From Vibrio hepatarius (GTDB lineage: Bacteria; Pseudomonadota; Gammaproteobacteria; Enterobacterales; Vibrionaceae): 64,000 bases of DNA. Each line of letters opens with the position of its first letter. Within the stretch, counting starts at the first letter, position 1. This document shows positions 46,972 to 55,383 of the stretch, piece by piece. Made by a program: the position numbers and the translations under genes. The stretch lies in the NCBI RefSeq assembly GCF_001274785.1, contig NZ_LHPI01000009.1:1-64000 (forward strand). The letters are read 5' to 3'. The notes below the pieces were generated by a model. The model was given only the letters and a program-made list of their open reading frames with translations, searched no databases and was not told where the DNA came from.

Positions 46972-49014
46972 TCATTGCTGCAATGGACAAGTTTTGACCG
47001 CTGGCACATTCATTTTCTCAGCTTTCAACAGTGCTTGATAGTTGATCGTTTTCGCTTCGGCTGGCGGCGCAATTGCCTCAACACCATTTGGCAGCGAGGC
47101 GGTTTGACCTGCATAGCCACTACCCTTGCCTGGGCTACCGCCTGAATTCAAGTTGACAGCGGCCCCGACAATACTGACACCCGATGCATCCACTTTAACA
47201 AAGCTTCCACCCGCTTTAACTGTCAGTTCAGAGCCGGCTTCTATCACTACTTTTTGGCCCGCTTTAACGTGTACTTCGCGTCCAGCTTCACTGACCCAAG
47301 TGTTGCCCATTTTGGTGTGAACACTGCCATCGACTATCAGCGTCTGGTCTTTCGTAACTTTGCTACGACTCTCGCCACTAACAGTAAGGTGCTGATCATT
47401 TTTAATGTGTTCGAAACGGTCGTTATCTACACTCAAGTGTTTGTCGTGTTTAACCTGAGTGGTGTGATCGTTAAGCACATCCGAGACATAATCTTTCTGT
47501 GCATGTAGATAGATTTTTTCTGCTTCCGCCTGATCTTCAAAACTCAGTTCGTTAAACCCTTGTCCCTGATGAGTCTCACTGCGCCATACGGTCTTCGTTT
47601 TGCTCTCAGGCAATGGGTAGGGAGATGTATTGGTGGCGTGGTAAGTGCGACCAGTAATAATGGGTTGGTCTGGGTCACCGTTGAGGAACTCAACAATCAC
47701 TTCATGGCCAATACGAGGGATCGCGAGCATGCCATATTCACTCCCCGCCCAACCTTGAGAAACACGAACCCAACAAGAGCTCAACTCATTTGCAGAAGAA
47801 TACCTATCCCAATAGAAATGAACTTTTACCCGTCCATGTTCATCACAGTAGATTCCTTCACCTTCTGGCCCAACAACAATAGCGATCATAGGTCCATCGA
47901 CTAAAGGTTTGGGTTGCGGTGTCGCTTGCCAAGTCTGAGTATCAGGAATCACTTTAAATTGATTGCTGTATGTTGTTTCCCCTTCACCACCATCCTCTTC
48001 CAGCGCCTGTGGTTGTTCACCTCGGCAGATGACAGTCACGACTAACCAGTCACGGTTCATCTCGGGTAAAAGGTGGTCTTGCAACGAAAACCGGTAACCG
48101 GGACGAAGCAACGTATGGTTACTCTGCCCGGTTGCAGTGCAGGCATTACGACGTAAATAACCTAGTCGCACTCGACTTATCGCTTTACCACTCTCATCGT
48201 CTTTGTATCGCCCAGGCGCGTCAAAATGCTGGTAGCCTTCTCGCTGATACGCCATATCGGCTCCCTGCTGGGTTTGCGAAAAACTGTAGTCGGGTTTCTT
48301 AAAACTGTAGTCTTTCAGTGATACTTCAGAGTTTTCTGAGCGAGTATGCCTCTCTAAGTTAGCGATGAATGGTGTATCCATCGCCCCACCAGACGTATCG
48401 TTATACAGGATTGGTTCTTCTAACTTGGGTAACACTTCTGAACTGTCACTGAAGATCAGAGTATGTTGACCTTCAAGGTGTTCAAAACTGTAAACTAACC
48501 CTTCTTCTGCCGCCAAACGCTGCAAAAATCCCAAATCGGTTTCTCGATATTGAACGCAAAACTCGCGACTAGGTAAGTCACGAGTAAGCGAAAACGCATA
48601 GTGTTGCACTCCCATTTCCAATAACAGGATGGAAATGATCTCACTGACGCTTTGACGCTGAAAAATACGGCTGTTGTGACGAAGAGAGAGGCGCTCTAAC
48701 GCCGGGACTAATGTTAACGAGTAAAACGTATGGTTGTGCCCAATATCGCCTTGAGTGAACTGTCTGATTATTCCGTTTACGCGCTGCGATAGCTCACCGT
48801 TTCGGTAGATCTTCAATTCGGCGGACATATCAACCATTTGCTCTGGCGACAAATCCGTACGACGACTTGCTAGGTTAATGTCATAACGAAAACCAACGAT
48901 AGCCTGAGCCAGGAAGTTGTCATCGGACAGTGTTTCCCGACCTTCAAAGCTTCTCACCACTAAGCTATCGTCGTCTAAACCTTCAACTTTCAGTGTATAG
49001 TGCAATGTCGTCAT
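46972..49014 (-). CDS. vgrG: T6SS spike protein VgrG (TssI)
   Basis: A 680-residue VgrG. The N-terminal gp27-like part starts LHYTLKVEGLDDDSLVVRSFEG; the gp5-like OB domain includes GRVKVHFYWDRY and WVRVSQGWAG; a long beta-helix region of repeating KVTKDQTLIVDG-like units follows. The C-terminal 70 residues do not form a known toxic domain, so this is a structural VgrG, delivering the lipase encoded downstream. It is preceded by two long hairpins after hcp. Confidence 0.94.
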   Translation of the reverse strand: MTTLHYTLKVEGLDDDSLVVRSFEGRETLSDDNFLAQAIVGFRYDINLASRRTDLSPEQMVDMSAELKIYRNGELSQRVNGIIRQFTQGDIGHNHTFYSLTLVPALERLSLRHNSRIFQRQSVSEIISILLLEMGVQHYAFSLTRDLPSREFCVQYRETDLGFLQRLAAEEGLVYSFEHLEGQHTLIFSDSSEVLPKLEEPILYNDTSGGAMDTPFIANLERHTRSENSEVSLKDYSFKKPDYSFSQTQQGADMAYQREGYQHFDAPGRYKDDESGKAISRVRLGYLRRNACTATGQSNHTLLRPGYRFSLQDHLLPEMNRDWLVVTVICRGEQPQALEEDGGEGETTYSNQFKVIPDTQTWQATPQPKPLVDGPMIAIVVGPEGEGIYCDEHGRVKVHFYWDRYSSANELSSCWVRVSQGWAGSEYGMLAIPRIGHEVIVEFLNGDPDQPIITGRTYHATNTSPYPLPESKTKTVWRSETHQGQGFNELSFEDQAEAEKIYLHAQKDYVSDVLNDHTTQVKHDKHLSVDNDRFEHIKNDQHLTVSGESRSKVTKDQTLIVDGSVHTKMGNTWVSEAGREVHVKAGQKVVIEAGSELTVKAGGSFVKVDASGVSIVGAAVNLNSGGSPGKGSGYAGQTASLPNGVEAIAPPAEAKTINYQALLKAEKMNVPAVKTCPLQQ

Positions 49015-49042
49015 TTAATTTCCCTTACGGCTAACGTCAAAC

Positions 49043-49122
49043 GCCTTAACCAAAGCAGACTAGTGTTACTCTGCTTTGGTTAAGGCAAAGCCACTTGAAC
49101 TTTGTAACAAAGCTCAAGTGGC
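49043..49122 (-). other. Two long hairpins between hcp and vgrG
   Basis: In transcription order: a stem GCCACTTGA/TCAAGTGGC extended by CTTT/AAAG (49090-49122), then a perfect 16-bp stem (arms 49043-49058 and 49071-49086) with a 12-nt loop. T-runs after them are short (TTTG). They could partly terminate transcription or block exonucleases, letting hcp mRNA exceed vgrG mRNA. Confidence 0.7.
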
Positions 49123-49139
49123 TGATATACGATACGAGC

Positions 49140-49658
49140 TTACGCTTCAATCGGCTTGCGCCAATCGTCTGCACCCGATGTGCCAGCATTGACGTGATCC
49201 CAAGTGATCTTACGGTAAGACATCGCCACCGTTAGGTTTTGCGTGAAGTCTGACTTTGATGGGTCTTGGCAGTGTGGCATTTCACATTGAATGTCGATGA
49301 TCGATGCGTTTTCTAGCGTGGTAGTAAAGAAGTTTTCTTGTTTACCTTCAATCGATGTGCGGTACCATTTAAGTTTTACTTCGCTCATCTTCTCGCCTGA
49401 CGCCAATGCGTTGTAAAGCAGTGGCACAGCTTTATTTAGGCACACGGTGAACTTGAACGCTTTGTGGACGCGTTGGCCAGAAGGTTGGCCAGATTGTGGA
49501 TCCGTTGGTACGGTTACGCTGTGGTCAAACTGTTGAACCAGCATTTCGTCTTCGTGACCTTCAACGTATGAATCACCGATTGAATCTGCAGTACACGCAC
49601 CTGCCGTGATAAGACCCTGAGTTTCACCGTTGATAGAGATATAACATGGAGTTGGCAT
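49140..49658 (-). CDS. hcp: T6SS tube protein Hcp (TssD)
   Basis: A 172-residue Hcp, almost identical in pattern to V. cholerae Hcp: MPTPCYISINGETQGLITAG start, EGHEDEMLVQQFDH, KLKWYRTSIEGKQ, and SYRKITWDHVNAGTSG near the end. It forms hexameric rings that make the expelled tube. It is the first gene of the module and is preceded by a sigma-54-like promoter. Sheath and baseplate genes are not in the window, so this is an auxiliary cluster. Confidence 0.96.
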   Translation of the reverse strand: MPTPCYISINGETQGLITAGACTADSIGDSYVEGHEDEMLVQQFDHSVTVPTDPQSGQPSGQRVHKAFKFTVCLNKAVPLLYNALASGEKMSEVKLKWYRTSIEGKQENFFTTTLENASIIDIQCEMPHCQDPSKSDFTQNLTVAMSYRKITWDHVNAGTSGADDWRKPIEA

Positions 49659-49702
49659 AGCTATTCCTTTTGAATTAAGTTCAGTAAATGCGAACTAGCT
49701 AA

Positions 49703-49719
49703 ATCAAAAGTCATGCCAG
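49703..49719 (-). promoter_or_regulatory. Candidate sigma-54 promoter of hcp
   Basis: CTGGCATGACTTTTGAT matches the -24/-12 consensus (TGGCACG-N4-TTGCW) except in the last C of GC (GG-N10-GA). It lies 45-61 bp upstream of the hcp start. In Vibrio, auxiliary hcp operons are activated by VasH with sigma-54, which fits. Confidence 0.6.
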
Positions 49720-49788
49720 GAAAAATAATCTTAAAAATCAATTAATTAAATATTTTCCATTTTTACCATGAGCAACCAATTGCTCAAA

Positions 49789-49845
49789 ACGAGCAAGAAC
49801 CCGCCCGAGCGAGCAAGAAATCGCCCGAAGCAAGATCTCATTTTT
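49789..49845. repeat. 57-bp dispersed element, copy B
   Basis: Same structure as 14-70: two GAGCAAGAA...GCCCG units and the invariant GCAAGATCTCATTTTT tail. It lies between the hcp promoter and the end of the CDGSH-fusion gene. Confidence 0.7.
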
Positions 49846-49915
49846 CTGGGGAAGCATCAGTAAGGCAGCGGACTTATCGCGCCCGCTGGATTAATAGATC
49901 GAAAGTGGGTGATGG

Positions 49916-51463
49916 TTAATCCTTGTTTATCAATCCCGAATATCGAATTCCCGATAGGTGCGCCATTTCTCTGTTCCACGTCGCAAGATCATTATGATTA
50001 AACTGACTTAATGCATCGTGACCGCAGGCTCTCGCCATCACTTGCATTAACTCGGTGGACGCTTCAAAAAAGTTCTTCAACTGGTTGGCGGATTTCTCCA
50101 CATTTAATCGTTGTCGTAAGTCTTCTTTCTGAGTCGCGATACCTGCCGGACAATTATTGGTGTTACACATTCTCGCGGCCACACAACCAATCGACTGCAT
50201 CGCGCTGTTTGCAATCGCGACCCCGTCTGCACCAAGCGCCATAGCTTTGATAAAGTCTGTAGGAACGCGTAGTCCACCTGTGATGATTAACGTGACTCTT
50301 CCGCTGGCGCCTATTTTATCTAAGTAAGCTCTGGCTCTAGCAAGCGCTGGAATAGTCGGTACACTGATATGGTCTCTGAACATTTCAGGCGCCGCGCCCG
50401 TGCCACCACCACGACCATCGAGAATGATGTAATCGGCGCTGGCATCAACCGCGAACTGAATGTCTTGTTCGATATGATTAGCACTTAATTTGAATCCGAT
50501 GGGAATACCGCCCGTAACTTCACGCACACGATCGGCAAACTGCTTGAAATCTTCCACCGTATGCAGGTCTTTGAATGTCGGTGGCGAGATAGCCGGAGTG
50601 CCAGCTTCAATCCCACGAACTTGGGCTATCTTACCTATATTTTTGGCTCCCGGTAGATGCCCGCCTGTTCCCGTTTTCGCCCCCTGACCGCCTTTAAAAT
50701 GGAATGCCTGAACCTGCTTAAGCTTCGCTTCGTCGTAACCAAATTTTGCGCTCGCCAGCTCATAAAAATACCGAGAGTTCGCTGCCTGCTCTTCCGGTAA
50801 CATTCCGCCTTCACCAGAACATATTCCCGTCCCCGCCAGTTCTGCCCCTTTCGCTAACGCCACTTTTGCTTCTTCCGACAACGAGCCAAAACTCATGTCT
50901 GAAACAAACAATGGAATGCTGAGTTTCAGCGGCCTTTTCGCTTTTGGACCTATGATGAGTTCTGTATTGACCACGACATCTTCTTGTAACGGCTGCGTTG
51001 CCATCTGCGCCACCATGATTTGGATATCATCCCAATGTGGTAGCAAATGCCTAGGTACGCCCATCGCAGTCATCGGACCGTGATGGCCTAATTTTGACAG
51101 CCCTTCTCGAGCGAGTTGGTGAATAAACTCTACGGTCGGCTCTTCTTTCGTCGCCGAGGCTTTCGGTGAATTATCAGATGATTGAATTTGTACGCCGGGA
51201 CCTTCCTGGCCGACTTGGTCATCTGAGAACTGTTTGTGTGTACCGTCACAATACGGTGGATTTTTCGTATGTTTACAGCGACACAGATACGCCTCTCCAC
51301 TCTCATTGGCAACAAAACGTTTCGGTTTAAAATCAGTCCCAGCATGTGAACCATCGCAGTATGGTTGGTTCCCAGAGCGTCCACACATACAAAAATAGTA
51401 TTCCTGCCCTTGTGTTTGCTCCACCTTAATCGGTTTGTTCGCTGCTATCACAGGTTTGCTCAT
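49916..51463 (-). CDS. Fusion of two CDGSH iron-sulfur domains with a glutamate synthase-like FMN domain
   Basis: A 515-residue protein. Residues 20-80 hold two CDGSH motifs, each with three cysteines and a histidine for a [2Fe-2S] cluster: Cys25, Cys27, Cys36, His40, and Cys61, Cys63, Cys72, His76. From about 115 the protein is the FMN-binding synthase domain of glutamate synthase (SDMSFGSLSEEAKVALAKGA, SGEGGM, HFKGGQGAKTGTGGHLPG, DGRGGGTGAAP) with the [3Fe-4S] cysteines in CNTNNCPAG near residue 425-435. The amidotransferase domain is absent, so ammonia, or another donor or redox partner, must be used. The start at MSKPV is preferred: AAGGAAG lies upstream. The physiological reaction is unknown. 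Confidence 0.88.
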   Translation of the reverse strand: MSKPVIAANKPIKVEQTQGQEYYFCMCGRSGNQPYCDGSHAGTDFKPKRFVANESGEAYLCRCKHTKNPPYCDGTHKQFSDDQVGQEGPGVQIQSSDNSPKASATKEEPTVEFIHQLAREGLSKLGHHGPMTAMGVPRHLLPHWDDIQIMVAQMATQPLQEDVVVNTELIIGPKAKRPLKLSIPLFVSDMSFGSLSEEAKVALAKGAELAGTGICSGEGGMLPEEQAANSRYFYELASAKFGYDEAKLKQVQAFHFKGGQGAKTGTGGHLPGAKNIGKIAQVRGIEAGTPAISPPTFKDLHTVEDFKQFADRVREVTGGIPIGFKLSANHIEQDIQFAVDASADYIILDGRGGGTGAAPEMFRDHISVPTIPALARARAYLDKIGASGRVTLIITGGLRVPTDFIKAMALGADGVAIANSAMQSIGCVAARMCNTNNCPAGIATQKEDLRQRLNVEKSANQLKNFFEASTELMQVMARACGHDALSQFNHNDLATWNREMAHLSGIRYSGLINKD

Positions 51464-51689
51464 AGTCCACGCTTCCTTTTTATTGTTACTTTTAATATTG
51501 AAAGGGTTACTAATCAGTAAAGGTGAAAGCATGAGTCATCGCAAACCCACTACTAAGACTGTCTCATTTCAGATAGTGATTGCTGTAAATTGAGCGACGG
51601 CTATCACATCTGTTTGGCCATTTTATGTATTCTGCTTATCACACTAATAATTTTTATAAATATCTTCGAATGAATTGTAGGTTGCCAAT

Positions 51690-52325
51690 ATGATTTCTGT
51701 CGCGCTGGTCGACGACCACATCGTCGTGCGGTCGGGTTTTGTTCAACTGCTCTCTGTTGAGCCTGATATTCACATCCATAGCGAATTCAGTAATGCCAAA
51801 GAGGCTTACCGCGTGTTGTCAGTATCCAATATTGATGTTGCCGTGATCGACATCTCGATGCCAGACGAAAGCGGCTTAGTGCTGTTAGAAAAACTGCGGC
51901 AGTGCCAGCCTAACTTCAAAGCGATCATCTTGAGCATTTATGACTCGGCTTCATTTGTCAGTAAAGCCATTGAGGCGGGCGCATGCGGTTATTTGTCCAA
52001 ACGATGCGGACCAGGTGAGTTGGTCACCGCGATTAGAACTGTCGCAGAAGGCAACCGCTACTTGTGTGCCGACGCTTTAGTGAACTTGAGCAACGCATCG
52101 GTCGAAACACACGTGCTGCAAGAGCTCACTAAGCGAGAGCGTGAAGTCTTCGACTACTTAATTCGAGGCAAAGACGCCAAAGAAATCGGCGCTGAACTTT
52201 GTATCAGCCACAAAACGATTCACGTCCATCGATCGAACATTCTCAGCAAACTCAATGTCGCGAACAACGTCGACCTGATTCGCTTCGCGTTGCACCATAA
52301 GCTACTCAACGACGAACCAGTATGA
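51690..52325 (+). CDS. uhpA: Response regulator UhpA
   Basis: A 211-residue NarL/FixJ-type regulator. The receiver has acidic pair Asp8/Asp9, phospho-acceptor Asp54 (AVIDISMPD) and Lys near 104 (GYLSKRC); the C-terminal LuxR helix-turn-helix is LTKREREVFDYLIRGKDAKEIGAELCISHKTIHVHRSNI. It resembles enteric UhpA, which activates sugar-phosphate uptake genes. Its stop overlaps the uhpB start (ATGA). In this context the target is probably the downstream afu-like transporter. Confidence 0.9.
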   Translation: MISVALVDDHIVVRSGFVQLLSVEPDIHIHSEFSNAKEAYRVLSVSNIDVAVIDISMPDESGLVLLEKLRQCQPNFKAIILSIYDSASFVSKAIEAGACGYLSKRCGPGELVTAIRTVAEGNRYLCADALVNLSNASVETHVLQELTKREREVFDYLIRGKDAKEIGAELCISHKTIHVHRSNILSKLNVANNVDLIRFALHHKLLNDEPV

Positions 52326-53917
52326 GAGAAATAACGGAACAATCGATGCCACGTCAGATCCTTTCCCAAGGATTTACTTACGCATTTTCATTGGTTCTTT
52401 TTGTTATCAGTTGGTTCGCGCTTTGGAACATAAGCCGTTATTTCTCATCAGATTTAATCTTAGCGGCGCTGTTTCTGCCTTCCGGATTAAAACTGGCGGC
52501 TTATGCGCTGAGCTCACGGCCGCTGTGGTTGACGTTTACGCTTGGCGAAATGGGGCTGATCATTCTGCTGACGCCACTACTCGGAGAGTCAAACCTCTCC
52601 TATTTGTTGTTGCTATTTTCCATTTTCGGTCACGGCTTAGCCATTGTATTCCAACCGATTTGGAGTCAGTTGAACGTCTATTGGAAGCGACTGTTGGGCT
52701 TGTGTGCGCTCGCACTTTGCTATTCTCTTGCGTGTGGGTTGGCGCTTCTGCTATTGGCAAAACCACTCGGACTTGGGTTTAACTATGTTCTAGAAGGCAC
52801 GGTGTCCGTATTCACCGGCGGCATCCTCCTCGTTCCGTTTTTTTATCTACTTTATGACTATCTTCATCGCCAGATTTGGCAGCCACTGAGTCCTGAACTG
52901 ATTCACCAAGAAGTCACGCTGCGCAGCTCAGCACTAATATGGTGCTTAGTATTTTTTAGTATCGGCCTGATTGCTGAACTCACCTTACTCGATGAAATCA
53001 AACCGTTAGCACTTTTGCTGTTCTTACTTCCCAATGTCTTTATGGCGTATCGATACGGCTGGCAAGGTGGCGTGATGGCAAGTGTGATGAACAGTATTCT
53101 GCTCGCGACTGCGCGGCAAGTGACTGGTTCCTTCGATACTGCTCTAGAGTTGCAGAGCTTTGTAGCGACTCAAGCGATCATCGGATTGGGTCTGGGTATC
53201 GCTATCAGCCGCCAATACTTACTTTCTCAGCAATTGCAGCAAGCAAACCAAGACCTAGAAAAACAGCTGACGTTCAAGAAAAAGCTCGCTCGACAGTTGG
53301 TGCATATTGAAGAAGAGATACGTAAGTCCGTCGCGCGCGAGTTGCACGATGAGATCGGCCAGAACATTACCGCCATCCAGATTCAATCCATGCTGGCAAA
53401 AAGATTGGCGACCACCAGCGACGCTGAAAAGATCGCGGATACCACCAACGAATTGGCGATGCGCATCCACTCTTCAACCCGCCAACTGCTCAAACAGCTG
53501 CGCCCGCAAGCTCTGGATGAAATGGGCTTAGAAGCCGCTATCAGACAGCTGGTTTCTGAAATGCGTTTTAGCGAGCGTCACATACATTTTCAACTCAACT
53601 TTGGTATCTCGGCAGAGAAACTTGATGAAGTGACCGCAGTTACCCTATACCGAATCGTACAAGAGCTGCTCAACAACGTTTGCAAACACGCCAACGCAAC
53701 CGAAGTTCAGTTGACTCTCATTCCCGGCAATCAGTTCAGTTTGGAGCTGCGTGACAATGGCGTAGGCATGCCAACAAACTGGCGTCATAAAGGTCAAGGC
53801 ATTAAAGGGATCGAAGAGCGGGTTAGCGCGCTTGGCGGACAACTCCACATCCAAAGTGACGAATTTGGTTGTCGCACAACTGTTAACTTGCCCACAAAAC
53901 CCAACACATCTGATTAA
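52322..53917 (+). CDS. uhpB: Sensor histidine kinase UhpB
   Basis: A 531-residue kinase. The N-terminal about 300 residues are a hydrophobic MASE1 sensor domain with about eight to ten membrane segments. The HisKA_3 helix has His342 in ARELHDEIGQNIT, and the ATPase domain has the N box (ELLNNVCKHANA), DNGVGM and GQGIKGIEERV. In E. coli, UhpB is switched on by UhpC when external glucose-6-phosphate binds. Translationally coupled to uhpA. Confidence 0.92.
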   Translation: MREITEQSMPRQILSQGFTYAFSLVLFVISWFALWNISRYFSSDLILAALFLPSGLKLAAYALSSRPLWLTFTLGEMGLIILLTPLLGESNLSYLLLLFSIFGHGLAIVFQPIWSQLNVYWKRLLGLCALALCYSLACGLALLLLAKPLGLGFNYVLEGTVSVFTGGILLVPFFYLLYDYLHRQIWQPLSPELIHQEVTLRSSALIWCLVFFSIGLIAELTLLDEIKPLALLLFLLPNVFMAYRYGWQGGVMASVMNSILLATARQVTGSFDTALELQSFVATQAIIGLGLGIAISRQYLLSQQLQQANQDLEKQLTFKKKLARQLVHIEEEIRKSVARELHDEIGQNITAIQIQSMLAKRLATTSDAEKIADTTNELAMRIHSSTRQLLKQLRPQALDEMGLEAAIRQLVSEMRFSERHIHFQLNFGISAEKLDEVTAVTLYRIVQELLNNVCKHANATEVQLTLIPGNQFSLELRDNGVGMPTNWRHKGQGIKGIEERVSALGGQLHIQSDEFGCRTTVNLPTKPNTSD

Positions 53918-53918
53918 A

Positions 53919-53937
53919 ACTAGGAATTTTTCCTAGT
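53919..53937. promoter_or_regulatory. Perfect dyad between uhpB and uhpC
   Basis: ACTAGGAA-TTT-TTCCTAGT, right after uhpB. It could be a small hairpin or a regulator site in front of uhpC; no assignment is possible by eye. Confidence 0.35.
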
Positions 53938-54009
53938 CATTTATAAATCCGTCTTATTCATTTCAACCCCATAACCAATACCATTTAATTCAGAGCTTAA
54001 GGAGAAGTG

Positions 54010-55314
54010 ATGAGGTTAGCAGCTGCACCAGATTCCAGTCAGGTTGACGAAAGCTACCGCTACTGGCGTCTTCATCTGATGGCAGCCATGTACGTCGGCT
54101 ACGGTGTTTTCTACTTCACCAGAAAAAGTCTCAATTTTTCAATGCCAGAAATGTTGTCGAGCCTTGAATTGAGTACCGCGGATTTTGGTGTATTAGGAAC
54201 GCTTTTTTACATCACATACGGCGCGTCGAAGTTTCTCTCAGGCATGGTAAGTGACCAAGCTAAGCCCAGTTACTTTATGGGATTAGGTCTCATCGCCACT
54301 GGCGTGGTCAACATTCTGTTTGGCATGAGCTCATCGTTAACCGCATTTGCAGTCTTATGGACCTTGAACGCGTTTTTTCAGGGTTGGGGATGGCCGCCCT
54401 GTGCCAAGTTATTGACCAGTTGGTATTCGCGCTCAGAGCGTGGGTTTTGGTGGTCGGTTTGGAACACTTGCCACAACTTAAGCGGCGCATTAATTCCAGT
54501 CTCGATTGGACTAATCGCGGTGTCATGGGGCTGGCGTTATGGGTTCATCCTGCCGGGTGTACTGGCAATAGTCGTCGGAACAGTGCTGTGTTTCCGCTTG
54601 CAGGATAAGCCACAAACGCTTGGTTTACCTACTGTCGGCGAATGGCGCAATGACCCGCTAGAGAAACAACACGAGGCTGAAGGTAAGGGGCTACCGTTTG
54701 GCCACATAGTGCGAACATACGTGCTAGGAAATAAATACATCTGGCTGCTTTGCAGCTCGTACTTGCTGGTTTATGTAGTGCGAATCGCGCTTAACGATTG
54801 GGGAAATCTGTACCTTATCGAACGCCACGGTTATGAGCTTATCACCGCAAATACGGCGGTCTCGATGTTTGAAGTGGGCGGGTTTCTTGGCTCACTGTTT
54901 GGAGGGTGGGGTTCGGATAAGTTTTTCCGAGGCAACCGCGCCCCAATGAACCTGATTTTTGCACTGGGCATTTTTATTTCAGTCGCCGCGTTGTGGCTGA
55001 CGCCACTTGATAATGTCGTTGTGCTTTCTGGGTGTTTCTTTGCGGTCGGATTTTTTGTTTTTGGTCCACAAATGATGATTGGTATGGCAGCCGCGGAGTG
55101 CTCACACAAAGATGCCGCAGGCACCGCAACGGGATTTGTCGGTTTGTTTGCCTACCTCGGCGCCGCCTTAGCGGGCTACCCATTAGCAGTATTGATTGAA
55201 CAGTTTAGCTGGGAAGGTTTTTTCGGAGTAATTACGCTGTGCTCAGCGTCGATTGGCTTACTGATTCTACCTTTCATCAAAGCACAACAACGAGCAGGGA
55301 TCGCTGTCACTTAA
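54010..55314 (+). CDS. uhpC: Sugar-phosphate sensor/transporter UhpC (MFS)
   Basis: A 434-residue major facilitator protein of the organophosphate:phosphate antiporter family with twelve membrane segments. Signature-like segments: YFTRKSLNFSMPEM near the start and FFQGWGWPPCAKLLTSWYSRSERG, close to the GlpT/UhpT/UhpC family pattern. In E. coli UhpC senses external glucose-6-phosphate and activates UhpB. AAGGAG lies 5 bp before this ATG. No uhpT is present in the window. Confidence 0.9.
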   Translation: MRLAAAPDSSQVDESYRYWRLHLMAAMYVGYGVFYFTRKSLNFSMPEMLSSLELSTADFGVLGTLFYITYGASKFLSGMVSDQAKPSYFMGLGLIATGVVNILFGMSSSLTAFAVLWTLNAFFQGWGWPPCAKLLTSWYSRSERGFWWSVWNTCHNLSGALIPVSIGLIAVSWGWRYGFILPGVLAIVVGTVLCFRLQDKPQTLGLPTVGEWRNDPLEKQHEAEGKGLPFGHIVRTYVLGNKYIWLLCSSYLLVYVVRIALNDWGNLYLIERHGYELITANTAVSMFEVGGFLGSLFGGWGSDKFFRGNRAPMNLIFALGIFISVAALWLTPLDNVVVLSGCFFAVGFFVFGPQMMIGMAAAECSHKDAAGTATGFVGLFAYLGAALAGYPLAVLIEQFSWEGFFGVITLCSASIGLLILPFIKAQQRAGIAVT

Positions 55315-55383
55315 TTATTAAGACTCCTCTCGTTGAGTAACTACTCCAACCCTACACGTTGGAAACAACAAGAGGAAACAACA

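Noticed and set aside
46972..47260. Effector domain at the C-terminus of VgrG
   Set aside because: The last 70 residues after the beta-helix show no catalytic or pore-forming signature; the effector is encoded separately.
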